The translations under genes were made by a program, and so were the position numbers. Positions 47,004-55,534 of a stretch of DNA of 64,000 nucleotides are shown here, piece after piece. Below the pieces are notes generated by a model. It had not been told where the DNA came from and ran no database searches. It saw only the letters and a list, made by a program, of their open reading frames with translations. The stretch's first letter is position 1; each line of letters starts with the position of its first letter. Origin of the DNA: Blastococcus haudaquaticus (GTDB lineage Bacteria; Actinomycetota; Actinomycetes; Mycobacteriales; Geodermatophilaceae); the NCBI RefSeq assembly GCF_900230285.1, contig NZ_OCNK01000001.1:496001-560000 (forward strand), read 5' to 3'.

Positions 47004-47852
47004 TCAGTCCGGCAGGACGACCCGCCCGGTGTGCGTGTAGACGTTGCAGCCGTCGCCCCGCAGGAACCCGACCAGCGTGATGCCCACCTCGCGCGCCAGC
47101 TCGACCGCGAGTGACGACGGCGCGGAGACCGCCGCGAGCACCGGGATACCGGCCATCGCCGCCTTCTGGGTCAGCTCGAAGCTGGCCCGGCCGCTCACCA
47201 TCAGGACGTGACCGGCCAGCGGCAGCCGGCCCTCGCGGACGGCGTCACCGATCACCTTGTCGACGGCGTTGTGCCGGCCGACGTCCTCGCGCAGCGCACC
47301 CAGCTCCCCGGTGGCGGTGAACAGACCGGCGGCGTGCAGACCGCCGGTCTTCTCGAACACCTGCTGCTCGGCGCGCAACGCGTCAGGGAGCGCCAGGAGC
47401 ACCTCCAAGGGCAGCCGCACCTCGTCCGCGGTCACGTCGAAGGTCGTCTTCGTGCGGATCGCGTCGATGCTCGCCTTGCCGCAGACCCCGCAGGAGCTGG
47501 ACGTGTAGAAGTTCCGCTCGAGCCCGAAGTCCGGGATGGGCACACCGGCCGCGAGGTCGACGTCCACCACGTTGTAGGTGTTGCGCCCGTCGGCGTCCAC
47601 GGAGTCGCAGTAGCGCAGGCCGGCGACGTCGTCGTGCCCGGCGATGACCCCCTCGGTGGCGAGGAACCCGTGGACGAGGTCGAAGTCGTCCCCCGGCGTC
47701 CGCATCGTCACGGCCAGGGGTTTCCCGGCGAGCCGGATCTCCAGCGGCTCCTCGGCCGCCACCGTGTCCGGGCGGGTGGTGTGCTGCGATCCGCGGATGC
47801 GCAACACCGGCGTCCGGCTGGTGACTCGTCCCACGGGGAGGACGGTACCCAC
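47004..47852 (-). CDS. fdhD: Formate dehydrogenase accessory sulfurtransferase FdhD
   Basis: 282 residues, GTG start. It transfers sulfur from a cysteine desulfurase to the Mo cofactor of formate dehydrogenase. The key CGVCG motif is Cys121-Cys124, with EEPLEIRLAGKPLAVTMRTPGDDFDL upstream, and the C-terminal DVGRHNAVDKVIG and SGRASFELTQKAAMAGIPVLAAVSAPS. It is convergent with the moeA operon and divergent from mobA, so the Moco genes form one cluster. No formate dehydrogenase is in the window. Confidence 0.96.
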   Translation of the reverse strand: MGTVLPVGRVTSRTPVLRIRGSQHTTRPDTVAAEEPLEIRLAGKPLAVTMRTPGDDFDLVHGFLATEGVIAGHDDVAGLRYCDSVDADGRNTYNVVDVDLAAGVPIPDFGLERNFYTSSSCGVCGKASIDAIRTKTTFDVTADEVRLPLEVLLALPDALRAEQQVFEKTGGLHAAGLFTATGELGALREDVGRHNAVDKVIGDAVREGRLPLAGHVLMVSGRASFELTQKAAMAGIPVLAAVSAPSSLAVELAREVGITLVGFLRGDGCNVYTHTGRVVLPD

Positions 47853-47862
47853 GTCGCGGCTC

Positions 47863-47868
47863 TACGGT
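47863..47868 (+). promoter_or_regulatory. -10-like hexamer TACGGT of mobA
   Basis: TACGGT ends six bases before the mobA ATG, in the 22-bp divergent spacer with fdhD. Confidence 0.45.
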
Positions 47869-47874
47869 GACGCC

Positions 47875-48591
47875 ATGGACACCCCGCCCCCGTTCACCGC
47901 GGTGGTGCTGGCCGGAGGCAGGGCCGCGCGGCTCGGCGGCCAGGCCAAGCCCCAGCTGCTGGTGGGCGGGCGCCCGATCCTCGCGGCGGTCCTGGGCGCG
48001 GTCGCGGGCGCCGAGCGCCGGATCGTGGTGGGCCCGCCGCAGCCGACGCCCGCCGACGTGCTGCTGGTGCGGGAGCAGCCGCCCGGAGGGGGCCCCGTGG
48101 CCGCCATCCGCGCCGGCCTCGCCGAGGTGGCCACGGGCGTCGTGGTCGTCGTCGCCGGAGACCTGCCCTTCCTGACCGCGGCCGTGGTGGACGGGCTGCT
48201 GGACCGGCTCACGGGCGGCGGCGTCATGGCCGTCGACGACACCGGTCGCGACCAGTACCTGCTGGGCGCCTGGCGCACCGAGGCGCTTCGGACGGCGGTG
48301 GCGACCGCCCGGGGGCCCATGCCGCTGCGGCGGGTCCTCGCGCCGATCGCTGCGCACCGGTGGCGGCCCGAGGTCGCCCCGGGTGACCCGCCGCCCTGGC
48401 TGGACTGCGACACCCCGGCCGACCTCGCGCGGGCCCGGGCGATCGCCGACGGACACCTGACGCCGGGGCCACCGTCGGCACCCCCGCCGCCGGCACCCCC
48501 ACCGCCGGCACCCCCACCGCCGGCACCCCCACCCCCGCTGGAGCGGCCCAGCCTCGTCCCGCGCTTCCAGGCCCCCCACGAGCCCGGCTGA
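47875..48591 (+). CDS. mobA: Molybdenum cofactor guanylyltransferase MobA-like, with Pro-rich tail
   Basis: 238 residues. The N-terminal nucleotide-binding loop is VVLAGGRAARLGGQAKPQLLVGG, REQPPGGGPVAAIRAGL follows, the Mg2+ site is VVVAGDLPFL, and DCDTPADLARARA ends the fold. It attaches GMP to the Mo cofactor to make bis-MGD, as needed by formate dehydrogenase. The final ~45 residues are an unusual low-complexity tail of PPPPA units encoded by a 15-bp tandem repeat, not part of the MobA fold. A related CTP:molybdopterin transferase or CofC-type guess is less likely given the neighbours. Confidence 0.88.
   Translation: MDTPPPFTAVVLAGGRAARLGGQAKPQLLVGGRPILAAVLGAVAGAERRIVVGPPQPTPADVLLVREQPPGGGPVAAIRAGLAEVATGVVVVVAGDLPFLTAAVVDGLLDRLTGGGVMAVDDTGRDQYLLGAWRTEALRTAVATARGPMPLRRVLAPIAAHRWRPEVAPGDPPPWLDCDTPADLARARAIADGHLTPGPPSAPPPPAPPPPAPPPPAPPPPLERPSLVPRFQAPHEPG
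48477..48536. repeat. Four 15-bp tandem repeats encoding PPPPA
   Basis: GGCACCCCCGCCGCC and three variants (one GGCACCCCCACCCCC) stand in tandem inside the mobA C-terminal codons. A whole number of codons per unit allows copy-number change without frameshift. Confidence 0.85.
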
Positions 48592-48629
48592 ACGGTTACG
48601 TTCCGACCGGAACCGCCCGAGGAGGACCG

Positions 48630-49247
48630 ATGCGCATCCGCCACGGCGTCGCCGTCCTGGCGGTCGCGCTGCTCCTGGCTGCCTGCTCCCAGGAGGTGCA
48701 GGGCGTGGCCAGTCCGGGCGCGTCCTCCCCGCCGCCCTCCTCCGGTTCTCCCGCCCCGCCACCGCAGTCCCCGCCGGAGCCGGGCGGATCCGAACCGGGC
48801 GGATCGGAACCGGGCGGATCGGAACCGGACACCGGTGACAGGTCCGGCCCGGCCACCCCCGGTGCGGACGACGACGGCGACGGGCCACGGGTCAGCGGGA
48901 TCAACTTCCGGAGCGACGACTCGTCGGCCCGGCTGACGGTGAACCTCTCCGGGAGCGGCGTGCCCGAGTGGACCGTGGCGTACTCCGAGGCGACCGGACC
49001 GGACGGCGAGCCCATCGACATCGCCGGCGACGCGTTCCTCCGCGTCCGGGTCCGCAGCGACGTCGGCGGCGGCAGCCAGGGGTCGTCCCGGCTCTCGATC
49101 TCCCCCGGCCCGGTGGCCGAGGCGCGGACGACCGGTGCCGCCGACGGGTACGAGGAGGTGCTCATCGGCATGCGCGGCGGCGAGCGGCCCTTCACCGTGG
49201 ACGTGCTCACCGATCCCGGGCGGCTGGTCATCGACGTCACCAACTGA
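48630..49247 (+). CDS. Lipoprotein with AMIN-like C-terminal domain
   Basis: 205 residues. The signal peptide ends in the lipobox LLAAC with Cys19. A long Ser/Pro/Gly/Glu linker (about 25-90) includes GGSEP repeated three times, encoded by GGCGGATCsGAACC units near 48783-48825. The C-terminal domain (about 92-205, GPRVSGINFRSDDSSARLTVNLSG... RPFTVDVLTDPGRLVIDVTN) fits the AMIN-like beta-sandwich of actinobacterial lipoproteins, usually associated with cell-wall binding or localisation. Function unknown. It follows mobA by 38 bp. Confidence 0.8.
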   Translation: MRIRHGVAVLAVALLLAACSQEVQGVASPGASSPPPSSGSPAPPPQSPPEPGGSEPGGSEPGGSEPDTGDRSGPATPGADDDGDGPRVSGINFRSDDSSARLTVNLSGSGVPEWTVAYSEATGPDGEPIDIAGDAFLRVRVRSDVGGGSQGSSRLSISPGPVAEARTTGAADGYEEVLIGMRGGERPFTVDVLTDPGRLVIDVTN

Positions 49248-49296
49248 ACCGGCCGGGCCGTGTGCCAGGTCGCTCCGGAGGGGTACGGCGGTCAGC

Positions 49297-49974
49297 ATGC
49301 GCATCGTTCTCGCCGGTGCCCACGGGCAGATCGCCCGTCGGCTCGGCCGCCTCCTGTCCGCCCGGGGCGACACCGTCGTCGGCATCGTCCGCAACCCCGA
49401 CCACGAGTCGGACGTCCGGGCCGACGGGATGGAGCCCGCCGTCCTCGACCTGGAGTCGGCATCGGTCGACGACGTCGCGTCGGCGCTCACCGGCGCGGAC
49501 GCGGTGGTCTTCGCGGCCGGGGCCGGACCGGGCAGCGGCGCCGCCCGCAAGGACACCGTGGACCGGGGCGCCGCCGTCCTGCTCGCCGACGCCGCCGAGC
49601 AGGCAGGCGTGCGGCACTACCTCCTGGTGTCCTCGATGGGCGTCGACGCGGTGGCCGACGGCGGCCGGCCCGACGGTCTGGACGACGTCTTCGTGGTCTA
49701 CCTGCAGGCCAAGCTGGCGGCGGAGCGCGACGTCCTCTCCCGGTCCGGCCTCCGGACGACGGTGCTGCGGCCGGGCGGACTCACCGACGATCCGGGCACC
49801 GGCCGGGTGACCCTTCAGCCGTCGGTGGACCGGGGCAGCGTGCCGCGTGACGACGTTGCCGCGGTGCTCGTCGCCCTGCTGGACGGCAACCGGGACGGGA
49901 ACCTGGACGACGTCGTCCTCGAGCTGGTCAGCGGGCCCACGCCGATCGACGAGGCGGTCAGCGCCCTCGGCTGA
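49297..49974 (+). CDS. NAD(P)-binding SDR-like protein
   Basis: 225 residues. Rossmann motif GAHGQIARRL (7-16), ADAVVFAAGAGPGSG around residues 67-82, SSMGVDAV, and a YLQAKLAAERDVLSRSGL segment with the Lys (and Tyr) of the atypical SDR catalytic pair, then LRPGGLTDDPGTG. This is the short NAD(P)H-binding (NmrA/YwnB-like) group of SDR proteins; some act as reductases, others only as redox sensors. The substrate is unknown. It is 49 bp after the lipoprotein gene and convergent with truA. Confidence 0.85.
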   Translation: MRIVLAGAHGQIARRLGRLLSARGDTVVGIVRNPDHESDVRADGMEPAVLDLESASVDDVASALTGADAVVFAAGAGPGSGAARKDTVDRGAAVLLADAAEQAGVRHYLLVSSMGVDAVADGGRPDGLDDVFVVYLQAKLAAERDVLSRSGLRTTVLRPGGLTDDPGTGRVTLQPSVDRGSVPRDDVAAVLVALLDGNRDGNLDDVVLELVSGPTPIDEAVSALG

Positions 49975-50032
49975 GCGCGGGCGTCGGCGCTGGCCATCCT
50001 CGACTCGCAGCTGGACCGGCTGTTCGGCTCGC

Positions 50033-50884
50033 CTACGCCGGGGACGCGTCCCGGCGGGCTCGCGTGACGAGCGCGCGGGCGGCGAGTTCGTCGTCCACCG
50101 GGTAGTCGACCCGCACCAGCGTCAGCCCGCCGGCGGGGACGACGGGCACGTCGCTGGACCGCTCGGTCCGGGACAGCAGGGCGGCCGGCCACTCCGGCGG
50201 CCGGCGCCCCTCCCCCACGGCGGTCAGCGCCCCGACGAGGCTGCGCACCATGGAATGGCAGAACGCGTCGGCGGAGGCGTACACCGTGACCAGGCCGCCG
50301 TCCCGGGCGACGTCGAGAGCCAGCAGCGTGCGGATCGTGGTGGCGCCCTCACGACGCCGGCAGAAGGCGGCGAAGTCGTGCTCGCCGAGCAGCAACCCGG
50401 CAGCCTCCGCCATCGCTCCGGCGTCCACCGGTCGCGGCCAGCCGACGGTGTCGGCCCGGCGCAGTGGCGGCGGCCCGGCGGGGTCGTCGGTCAGCCGGTA
50501 GACGTAGTGCCGGCCGAGCGCGCTGAACCGGGCGTCGAAGTCGGGGGGCGCCTCGGCGACGGACGGCACGGCGATGTCCGGGGACAGCACCCCGCGCAGC
50601 CGGCGCACCAGCCGCGGCCCGTGCTCGTCCCAGACCCCCTGCGGGAGGTCGCAGTGGGCGACCTGGCCGGTGGCGTGCACCCCGGCATCGGTCCGGCCGG
50701 CGACGGTCAGGTCGACGGGGACGCGCAGCACCATCGACAGTGCCTGCTCGAGGTCGCCCTGGACGGTCCGCTGGCCGGGCTGGCGCGCCCAGCCGTGCAG
50801 CGCGGTGCCGTCGTAGGCCACGTCGAGACGGACGCGGACGAGCCCGCTCCCCCCAGGGGGAACGGGCTCGTCCGGGTGCTGCAC
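50033..50884 (-). CDS. truA: tRNA pseudouridine synthase A
   Basis: 283 residues, GTG start. It forms pseudouridine at positions 38-40 of tRNA anticodon stems. The catalytic Asp66 is in [42 protein letters not shown] at the start and [14 protein letters not shown] near the end agree. It lies downstream of rplQ as in other actinobacteria, with one extra acidic-protein gene between. Confidence 0.96.
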   Translation of the reverse strand: MQHPDEPVPPGGSGLVRVRLDVAYDGTALHGWARQPGQRTVQGDLEQALSMVLRVPVDLTVAGRTDAGVHATGQVAHCDLPQGVWDEHGPRLVRRLRGVLSPDIAVPSVAEAPPDFDARFSALGRHYVYRLTDDPAGPPPLRRADTVGWPRPVDAGAMAEAAGLLLGEHDFAAFCRRREGATTIRTLLALDVARDGGLVTVYASADAFCHSMVRSLVGALTAVGEGRRPPEWPAALLSRTERSSDVPVVPAGGLTLVRVDYPVDDELAARALVTRARRDASPA

Positions 50885-50924
50885 GGTGCAGGCCTCGGCA
50901 CCGGTAGGCAGAGCGCTCAGGGTC

Positions 50925-51299
50925 TTACGTGGGGTCGGGCGCGGCGTCGCCGCCCTGGTACTGCTGGCTGGCGGTCGCTGCGTCGCCCAGTTCCGCGGCC
51001 TCGATCTCGGCGGCCGCGGCGTTGGCCACCTCGGGCGACAGGGACGGGTCGTCGACCACGGCGATGTTCTGCCGGGTCGGCTGAGGCGTCACGGCTCCGT
51101 CGTCCTGGTGCTCGTCGTCGGGGTTGTAGAGATCGGTGACGATCTCCTGCGCCTCGTCGCTGACGCTGCCGTCGGTGACGGCCGGGGACGTGTCGCCGCC
51201 CGGACCGGTCGTCTCACCCTCGAACGTGGCCCCCTGGTCGCCGCCACCGGCGGAGACGCCGGCAGCGCCCGCGCCCGCGACGCCCTCGGGCGAGCTCAT
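50925..51299 (-). CDS. Acidic hypothetical protein between rplQ and truA
   Basis: 124 residues, strongly acidic, Gly/Ala/Asp-rich and with few hydrophobics; it is predicted to be mostly disordered. No signal peptide, membrane segment, Cys or recognisable motif. Its ATG overlaps the rplQ stop (ATGA, 51296-51299), so it is translated with L17. It also resembles the acidic Ala/Glu/Asp extension of rplQ in composition, which may reflect a common origin. I do not recognise a family. Confidence 0.6.
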   Translation of the reverse strand: MSSPEGVAGAGAAGVSAGGGDQGATFEGETTGPGGDTSPAVTDGSVSDEAQEIVTDLYNPDDEHQDDGAVTPQPTRQNIAVVDDPSLSPEVANAAAAEIEAAELGDAATASQQYQGGDAAPDPT

Positions 51300-51904
51300 C
51301 GCGCGTCCGTGCCCTCGGCGTCGGCGTCGGCGTCGGCGGCCGGAGCCTCGACGTCCTCGGCAGCAGCCTCCTCGGCCACGTCGTCGGCGGCCACGTCCTC
51401 GGCGACGGTGTCCTCGGCGACGGTGTCCTCGGCCGTCTCCACGGCGTCGGCGGTGACCTCACCGGAAGCAGCGGAGGCGCCGGCACCGGAGGCGAACTGC
51501 GTGCCCCGGGCGCGCTCGGCCTCGCCGACGGCCTGCTGGCCGACGGTCAGGGCCTCGACCAGCTCGATGACCGCCATCGGGGCGTTGTCGCCCTTGCGGG
51601 GACCCACCTTGGTGATCCGGGTGTAGCCACCAGGACGGTTCTCGTAGCGAGGACCGATCTCGGCGAAGAGGGTGTGGACGACGTCCTTGTCGCGGATCGT
51701 CGTCATGACCTGACGGCGGGCGTGCAGGTCACCGCGCTTGGCGAAGGTCACCAGCTTCTCGGCCAGGGGACGCAGGCGCTTCGCCTTCGTCTCGGTCGTC
51801 GTGATCCGCCCGTGCTCGAACAGCGAGGTGGCCAGGTTGGCCAGCATCAGCCGCTCGTGCGCGGGGGACCCGCCGAGCCGGGGGCCCTTGGTGGGGGTGG
51901 GCAT
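51296..51904 (-). CDS. rplQ: 50S ribosomal protein L17 with long acidic extension
   Basis: 202 residues. The L17 core (1-120, [34 protein letters not shown]... PMAVIELV) is normal. From about 125 onward is an extra ~75-residue Ala/Glu/Asp/Val-rich tail with repeats like AEDTVAED. Most bacterial L17 are 115-130 residues; acidic tails of this sort occur in some actinobacteria. The tail must lie outside the ribosome core. Last ribosomal gene of the alpha operon. Confidence 0.95.
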   Translation of the reverse strand: MPTPTKGPRLGGSPAHERLMLANLATSLFEHGRITTTETKAKRLRPLAEKLVTFAKRGDLHARRQVMTTIRDKDVVHTLFAEIGPRYENRPGGYTRITKVGPRKGDNAPMAVIELVEALTVGQQAVGEAERARGTQFASGAGASAASGEVTADAVETAEDTVAEDTVAEDVAADDVAEEAAAEDVEAPAADADADAEGTDAR

Positions 51905-51944
51905 GTCGGTCCTTCCTCAAGCGGCCGGAGGGAGTGCCGGCTGC

Positions 51945-51980
51945 GTCCGTGGTGGTGCTGTCGTCCGTGGTGGTGCTGTC
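51945..51980. repeat. 18-bp tandem repeat in the rpoA-rplQ spacer
   Basis: GTCCGTGGTGGTGCTGTC occurs twice in tandem and a third degenerate copy (GTCCGTGGTGCGGTGGTGC) follows to about 52000. It lies between rpoA and rplQ, upstream of the rplQ ribosome binding site. Confidence 0.75.
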
Positions 51981-52028
51981 GTCCGTGGTGCGGTGGTGCT
52001 CGCGGTCAGTCTCGCCGCCCGCGGGGCG

Positions 52029-52062
52029 GCGCCGGACGGCGGGTTCCCCCGCCGTCCGGCGC
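52029..52062 (-). terminator. Hairpin just after rpoA
   Basis: GCGCCGGACGGCGGG and CCCGCCGTCCGGCGC form a perfect 15-bp stem with a TTCC loop, 7 bp past the rpoA stop on the minus strand. It may terminate or partly attenuate transcription before rplQ. Confidence 0.65.
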
Positions 52063-52068
52063 GCGGCC

Positions 52069-53133
52069 TCAGAGCTGCTCGGTCTCCTGGAAGGAGGCGT
52101 CGGTGTACTCGACGTCGGCGTACTCGGGCGAACCCTGGTACGCGTCGGTCTCGTAGCCCTCGTCGTAGCTCTCGATCGAGGTGGGGATGAACCCGGGCGG
52201 GCTGTCCTTGAGCGCGAGACCCATGGCCGCCAGCTTCATCTTGACCTCGTCGATCGACTTGGCCCCGAAGTTCCGGATGTCGAGCAGGTCGGCCTCGGAG
52301 CGGGTCACGAGCTCACCGACGGTGTGCACGCCCTCGCGCTTGAGGCAGTTGTAGGACCGGACGGTGAGGTCCATGTCCTCGATCGGCATCGAGAAGTTCG
52401 CGATGTCGGCGGCCTCGGCCGGGCTGGGCCCGACCTCGATGCCCTCGGCGTCGACGTTCAGCTCGCGCAGCAGGCCGAACAGCTCGACCAGGGTCGACCC
52501 GGCGGACGCGATGGCGTCGCGCGGGGCGATCGAGGGCTTGGTCTCGACGTCGACGACCAGACGGTCGAAGTCGGTCCGCTGCTCGACGCGGGTCGCCTCG
52601 ACGGCGTAGGTGACCTTGAGGACCGGGGAGTAGATCGAGTCGACGGGGATGCGACCGATCTCCTGGCCGGGCTGCTTGTTCTGCGGCGCCGGCACGTAGC
52701 CACGGCCCCGCTCGACGACCAGCTCGATCTCGAGACGGCCCTTGCCGTTCAGGGTGGCGATGTGCAGCTCGGGGTTGTGCACCTCGACGCCGGCCGGGGG
52801 CGCGATGTCCGCGGCGGTGACCTCACCGGGGCCCTGCTTGCGCAGGTACATGGTCACCGGCTCGTCGGAGTCGGAGCTGACGACCAGACCCTTGAGGTTC
52901 AGGATGATCTCGGTGACGTCCTCCTTGACGCCCGGCACGGTGGTGAACTCGTGCAGGGTGCCCTCGATCCGGATGCTGGTGACAGCAGCGCCGGGGATCG
53001 AGGAGAGGAGCGTGCGGCGCAGGGAGTTGCCGAGGGTGTAGCCGAAACCGGGCTCGAGGGGCTCGATGACGAATCGCGAACGCGACTCGGTGATCGTCTC
53101 CTCGGTGAGGGTCGGGCGCTGTGCGATGAGCAT
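52069..53133 (-). CDS. rpoA: RNA polymerase alpha subunit
   Basis: 354 residues from the ATG at 53133 ([14 protein letters not shown]). The N-terminal dimerisation domain (1-230, [29 protein letters not shown]) and the C-terminal alphaCTD (about 245-320, [45 protein letters not shown]) are complete, followed by a Tyr/Glu/Asp-rich tail ending SFQETEQL. Part of the alpha operon after rpsD, separated by repeat copy D. Confidence 0.98.
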   Translation of the reverse strand: MLIAQRPTLTEETITESRSRFVIEPLEPGFGYTLGNSLRRTLLSSIPGAAVTSIRIEGTLHEFTTVPGVKEDVTEIILNLKGLVVSSDSDEPVTMYLRKQGPGEVTAADIAPPAGVEVHNPELHIATLNGKGRLEIELVVERGRGYVPAPQNKQPGQEIGRIPVDSIYSPVLKVTYAVEATRVEQRTDFDRLVVDVETKPSIAPRDAIASAGSTLVELFGLLRELNVDAEGIEVGPSPAEAADIANFSMPIEDMDLTVRSYNCLKREGVHTVGELVTRSEADLLDIRNFGAKSIDEVKMKLAAMGLALKDSPPGFIPTSIESYDEGYETDAYQGSPEYADVEYTDASFQETEQL

Positions 53134-53238
53134 GGTGGTTCTCCTTCTGGTCCTCCGGCACCCGCCATATGACGCCGTGAGGGGGTGGTGCCGGCGGGGC
53201 GGACATCTGTCCGCCCGCCCCGCCGTCCTGCAGTTCGT

Positions 53239-53293
53239 GGCCCCTGCCGGTCCCACCGCGAGCCTGCGAGCGGTGGGGGCAGGGGGTCCTGCT
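53239..53293. repeat. Dispersed intergenic palindromic element, copy D
   Basis: On the minus strand: CAGGACCCCCTGCC, then CCCACCGCTCGCAGGCTCGC, GGTGGGACCGGCAGGGGCC. It aligns with copies A-C and contains an 8-bp inner stem (CCCACCGC/GCGGTGGG). It abuts the rpsD stop codon and lies 105 bp before rpoA. Confidence 0.7.
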
Positions 53294-53294
53294 G

Positions 53295-53921
53295 TTACTT
53301 CGAGTAGAGCTCCACGATCAGCTGCTCTTGGACCGGGGTGTCGATCACCTGGCGGGCCGGGATGCCGTGCACGAGCACGCGCAGCTGGCTGCTTACGACC
53401 TCGAGCCACGGCGGGGTGGGACGCTCGCCGGCCCGGGCCTGGGCGATCTCGAACGGCAGCATCGTGCGCGACTTCTCGGCCACCTCGATGATGTCGTTCT
53501 CGCTCACGCGGTACGAGGGGATGTCGACCTTGCGGCCGTTCACCCGGATGTGGCCGTGGCGCACCAGCTGGCGCGCCATGTCCCGGGACTCGGCGAAACC
53601 GGCCCGGTAGACCACGTTGTCGAGGCGCGACTCCAGGATCTGGAGGAGGACCTCACCGGTCTTACCGGTCTTGCGGTTGGCCTCTTCGTAGTAACCGCGG
53701 AACTGCTTCTCCAGGACGCCGTAGATGCGGCGGGCCTTCTGCTTCTCGCGAAGCTGGAGCAGGTACTCGCTGTCCTTGGTGCGGCCACGGCCGTGCTCGC
53801 CCGGCGGGTACGGCCGGATCTCGATCGGGCACTTCGGGGACTCGCACTTGCTGCCCTTGAGGAACAGCTTCATCTTCTCGCGCCGGCAGAGGCGGCAGTC
53901 GGCTCCGGTATAGCGGGCCAC
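53295..53921 (-). CDS. rpsD: 30S ribosomal protein S4
   Basis: 208 residues, GTG start with GGAG upstream. Complete S4: an N-terminal zinc-type Cys set ([23 protein letters not shown]), the S4 RNA-binding domain ([40 protein letters not shown]) and the C-terminal [11 protein letters not shown]. It nucleates 30S assembly and is a regulator of the alpha operon in other bacteria. Confidence 0.98.
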   Translation of the reverse strand: MARYTGADCRLCRREKMKLFLKGSKCESPKCPIEIRPYPPGEHGRGRTKDSEYLLQLREKQKARRIYGVLEKQFRGYYEEANRKTGKTGEVLLQILESRLDNVVYRAGFAESRDMARQLVRHGHIRVNGRKVDIPSYRVSENDIIEVAEKSRTMLPFEIAQARAGERPTPPWLEVVSSQLRVLVHGIPARQVIDTPVQEQLIVELYSK

Positions 53922-53957
53922 GTCAAATACTCCTGTTTCGTCTCGTCAAGGAGCCGG

Positions 53958-54365
53958 TCAGACCCGGCGGCGCTTCTTGGGGCGGCAGCCGTTGTGCGGC
54001 TGCGGCGTCACGTCCTGGATCTGCCCGACCTCGAGGCCCGTGGCCTGCAGGGAGCGGATGGCGGTCTCGCGACCGGAGCCCGGGCCCTTCACGAAGACGT
54101 CGACCTTGCGCATGCCGTGCTCCTGCGCCTTGCGCGCGGCGTTCTCGGCAGCCATCTGCGCCGCGAACGGCGTGGACTTGCGCGAGCCCTTGAAGCCGAC
54201 GTGGCCGGCGGAGGCCCAGCTGATCACGTTGCCGTTCGGGTCGGTGATCGACACGATCGTGTTGTTGAACGTGCTCTTGATGTGCGCGGCGCCGTGGGCG
54301 ACGTTCTTCTTCTCCTTGCGGCGGACCTTCTTGGCACCAGCCGCGGTGCGAGCCCTGGGAGGCAT
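53958..54365 (-). CDS. rpsK: 30S ribosomal protein S11
   Basis: 135 residues. The basic N-terminus is followed by [55 protein letters not shown] and the C-terminal [13 protein letters not shown]. Platform protein of the 30S subunit. Alpha operon. Confidence 0.98.
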   Translation of the reverse strand: MPPRARTAAGAKKVRRKEKKNVAHGAAHIKSTFNNTIVSITDPNGNVISWASAGHVGFKGSRKSTPFAAQMAAENAARKAQEHGMRKVDVFVKGPGSGRETAIRSLQATGLEVGQIQDVTPQPHNGCRPKKRRRV

Positions 54366-54478
54366 GTCTCTCCGGATCCTTGATCGTTCAGTGGCCTGGT
54401 GTGGTGAGCGTGAGCTCGTGGCGCGGTGTCGCTCCCGCCCTCACGGGTAGCTGCGACGGCGCGCCGGTCGTGCTGAGA

Positions 54479-54853
54479 TCAGCGCGCCTTCTTCTTGCCC
54501 GCGATCGTCTTGCGCGGGCCCTTGCTCGAGCGCGCGTTGGTCTTGGTGCGCTGCCCGCGGACCGGGAGGCCACGGCGGTGCCGCAGCCCCTGGTAGCTGC
54601 CGATCTCCACCTTGCGGCGGATGTCGGCGGCGACGTCGCGGCGCAGGTCACCCTCGACGCGGAAGTGCTCGTCGATGTAGTCACGCAGCTTCAGCAGGTC
54701 CTCGTCAGTGAGGTCCTTGGCGCGCAGGTCGGGGCTGACGCCCGTCGCGGCCAGGGTCTCCTTGGCGTGGGTCTTGCCGATGCCATAGATGTAGGTGAGC
54801 GCGATCTCCATCCGCTTCTCGCGGGGCAGGTCGACGCCGGCCAGTCGTGCCAT
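54479..54853 (-). CDS. rpsM: 30S ribosomal protein S13
   Basis: 124 residues. [26 protein letters not shown], the helix-hairpin-helix segment and the C-terminal [28 protein letters not shown] tail that contacts the P-site tRNAs are intact. Alpha operon. Confidence 0.98.
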   Translation of the reverse strand: MARLAGVDLPREKRMEIALTYIYGIGKTHAKETLAATGVSPDLRAKDLTDEDLLKLRDYIDEHFRVEGDLRRDVAADIRRKVEIGSYQGLRHRRGLPVRGQRTKTNARSSKGPRKTIAGKKKAR

Positions 54854-54880
54854 GTTCTGGGTGCTCCCTGTTCGTTCGAC

Positions 54881-54994
54881 TCAGCCCTGGCGCTGCTTGT
54901 GCCGGGCGTTGTCGCAGATGACCATGACCCGGCCGTGCCGGCGGATCACCTTGCACTTGTCGCAGATCTTCTTCACCGACGGCTGGACCTTCAC
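54881..54994 (-). CDS. rpmJ: 50S ribosomal protein L36
   Basis: 37 residues, GTG start with GAGGGGCGG upstream, too short for routine calling. The sequence reads [20 protein letters not shown], then [17 protein letters not shown]. The zinc ligands CxxC (Cys11, Cys14), Cys27 and His32 are present, so this is the zinc-containing (C+) form. Its place between rpsM and infA is conserved. Confidence 0.95.
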   Translation of the reverse strand: MKVQPSVKKICDKCKVIRRHGRVMVICDNARHKQRQG

Positions 54995-55069
54995 CGGTGC
55001 CGCCCCTCATTCCTCGATCGTGTGCCGGCCGCCACCTGCCTGGGCTCCCCAGGGGCGCGGGCCGAGCGG

Positions 55070-55291
55070 TTACTTGTAGCGGTAGACGATGCGACCGCGG
55101 GTCAGGTCGTAGGGCGAGAGCTCCACGACCACGCGGTCCTCGGGCAGGATGCGGATGTAGTGCTGGCGCATCTTGCCGCTGATGTGGGCGAGCACCCGGT
55201 GCCCGTTCTGCAGCTCGACCCGGAACATCGCATTGGGCAGCGGCTCGACGACGCGACCCTCGACCTCGATGGCCCCGTCCTTCTTCGCCAT
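55070..55291 (-). CDS. infA: Translation initiation factor IF-1
   Basis: 73 residues, OB fold: [42 protein letters not shown] and [20 protein letters not shown]. It blocks the A site during initiation. First gene of the infA-rpmJ-rpsM-rpsK-rpsD-rpoA operon, with a good promoter about 170-200 bp upstream. Confidence 0.98.
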   Translation of the reverse strand: MAKKDGAIEVEGRVVEPLPNAMFRVELQNGHRVLAHISGKMRQHYIRILPEDRVVVELSPYDLTRGRIVYRYK

Positions 55292-55460
55292 TCCCTACAC
55301 GCGCTCCTCGACTCGGTGGTCCATGTCCCGGCGCACCCAGGGCGGAACCCCGTCGGATGCGCTCGGTGATTGCAGAACAGGTGGTGCAGACGTTCTCGCG
55401 AGGGCGTTCCGGGTCATGCGGCCACAGCAGGACGGCGGAACGGCGCGAACGCCATCGGCC

Positions 55461-55490
55461 ACTGTACCTTGACGCCCCACGCGTCACCAA
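55461..55490 (-). promoter_or_regulatory. Promoter of the infA-rpoA operon
   Basis: On the minus strand TTGGTG, 18 nt, TACAGT. The predicted transcript would have a leader of roughly 160 nt before infA. The 243-bp spacer to map otherwise shows no gene that I trust. Confidence 0.55.
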
Positions 55491-55534
55491 CCCGCCCTCG
55501 GGTGACGGCGATCATGGCCGGCGTGCGGACGCCG

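Noticed and set aside
55292-55534. Small minus-strand frame with a CxxC (CTTC) between infA and map
   Set aside because: No start with ribosome binding site, composition unlike neighbours, and it crosses the infA promoter. Probably chance.
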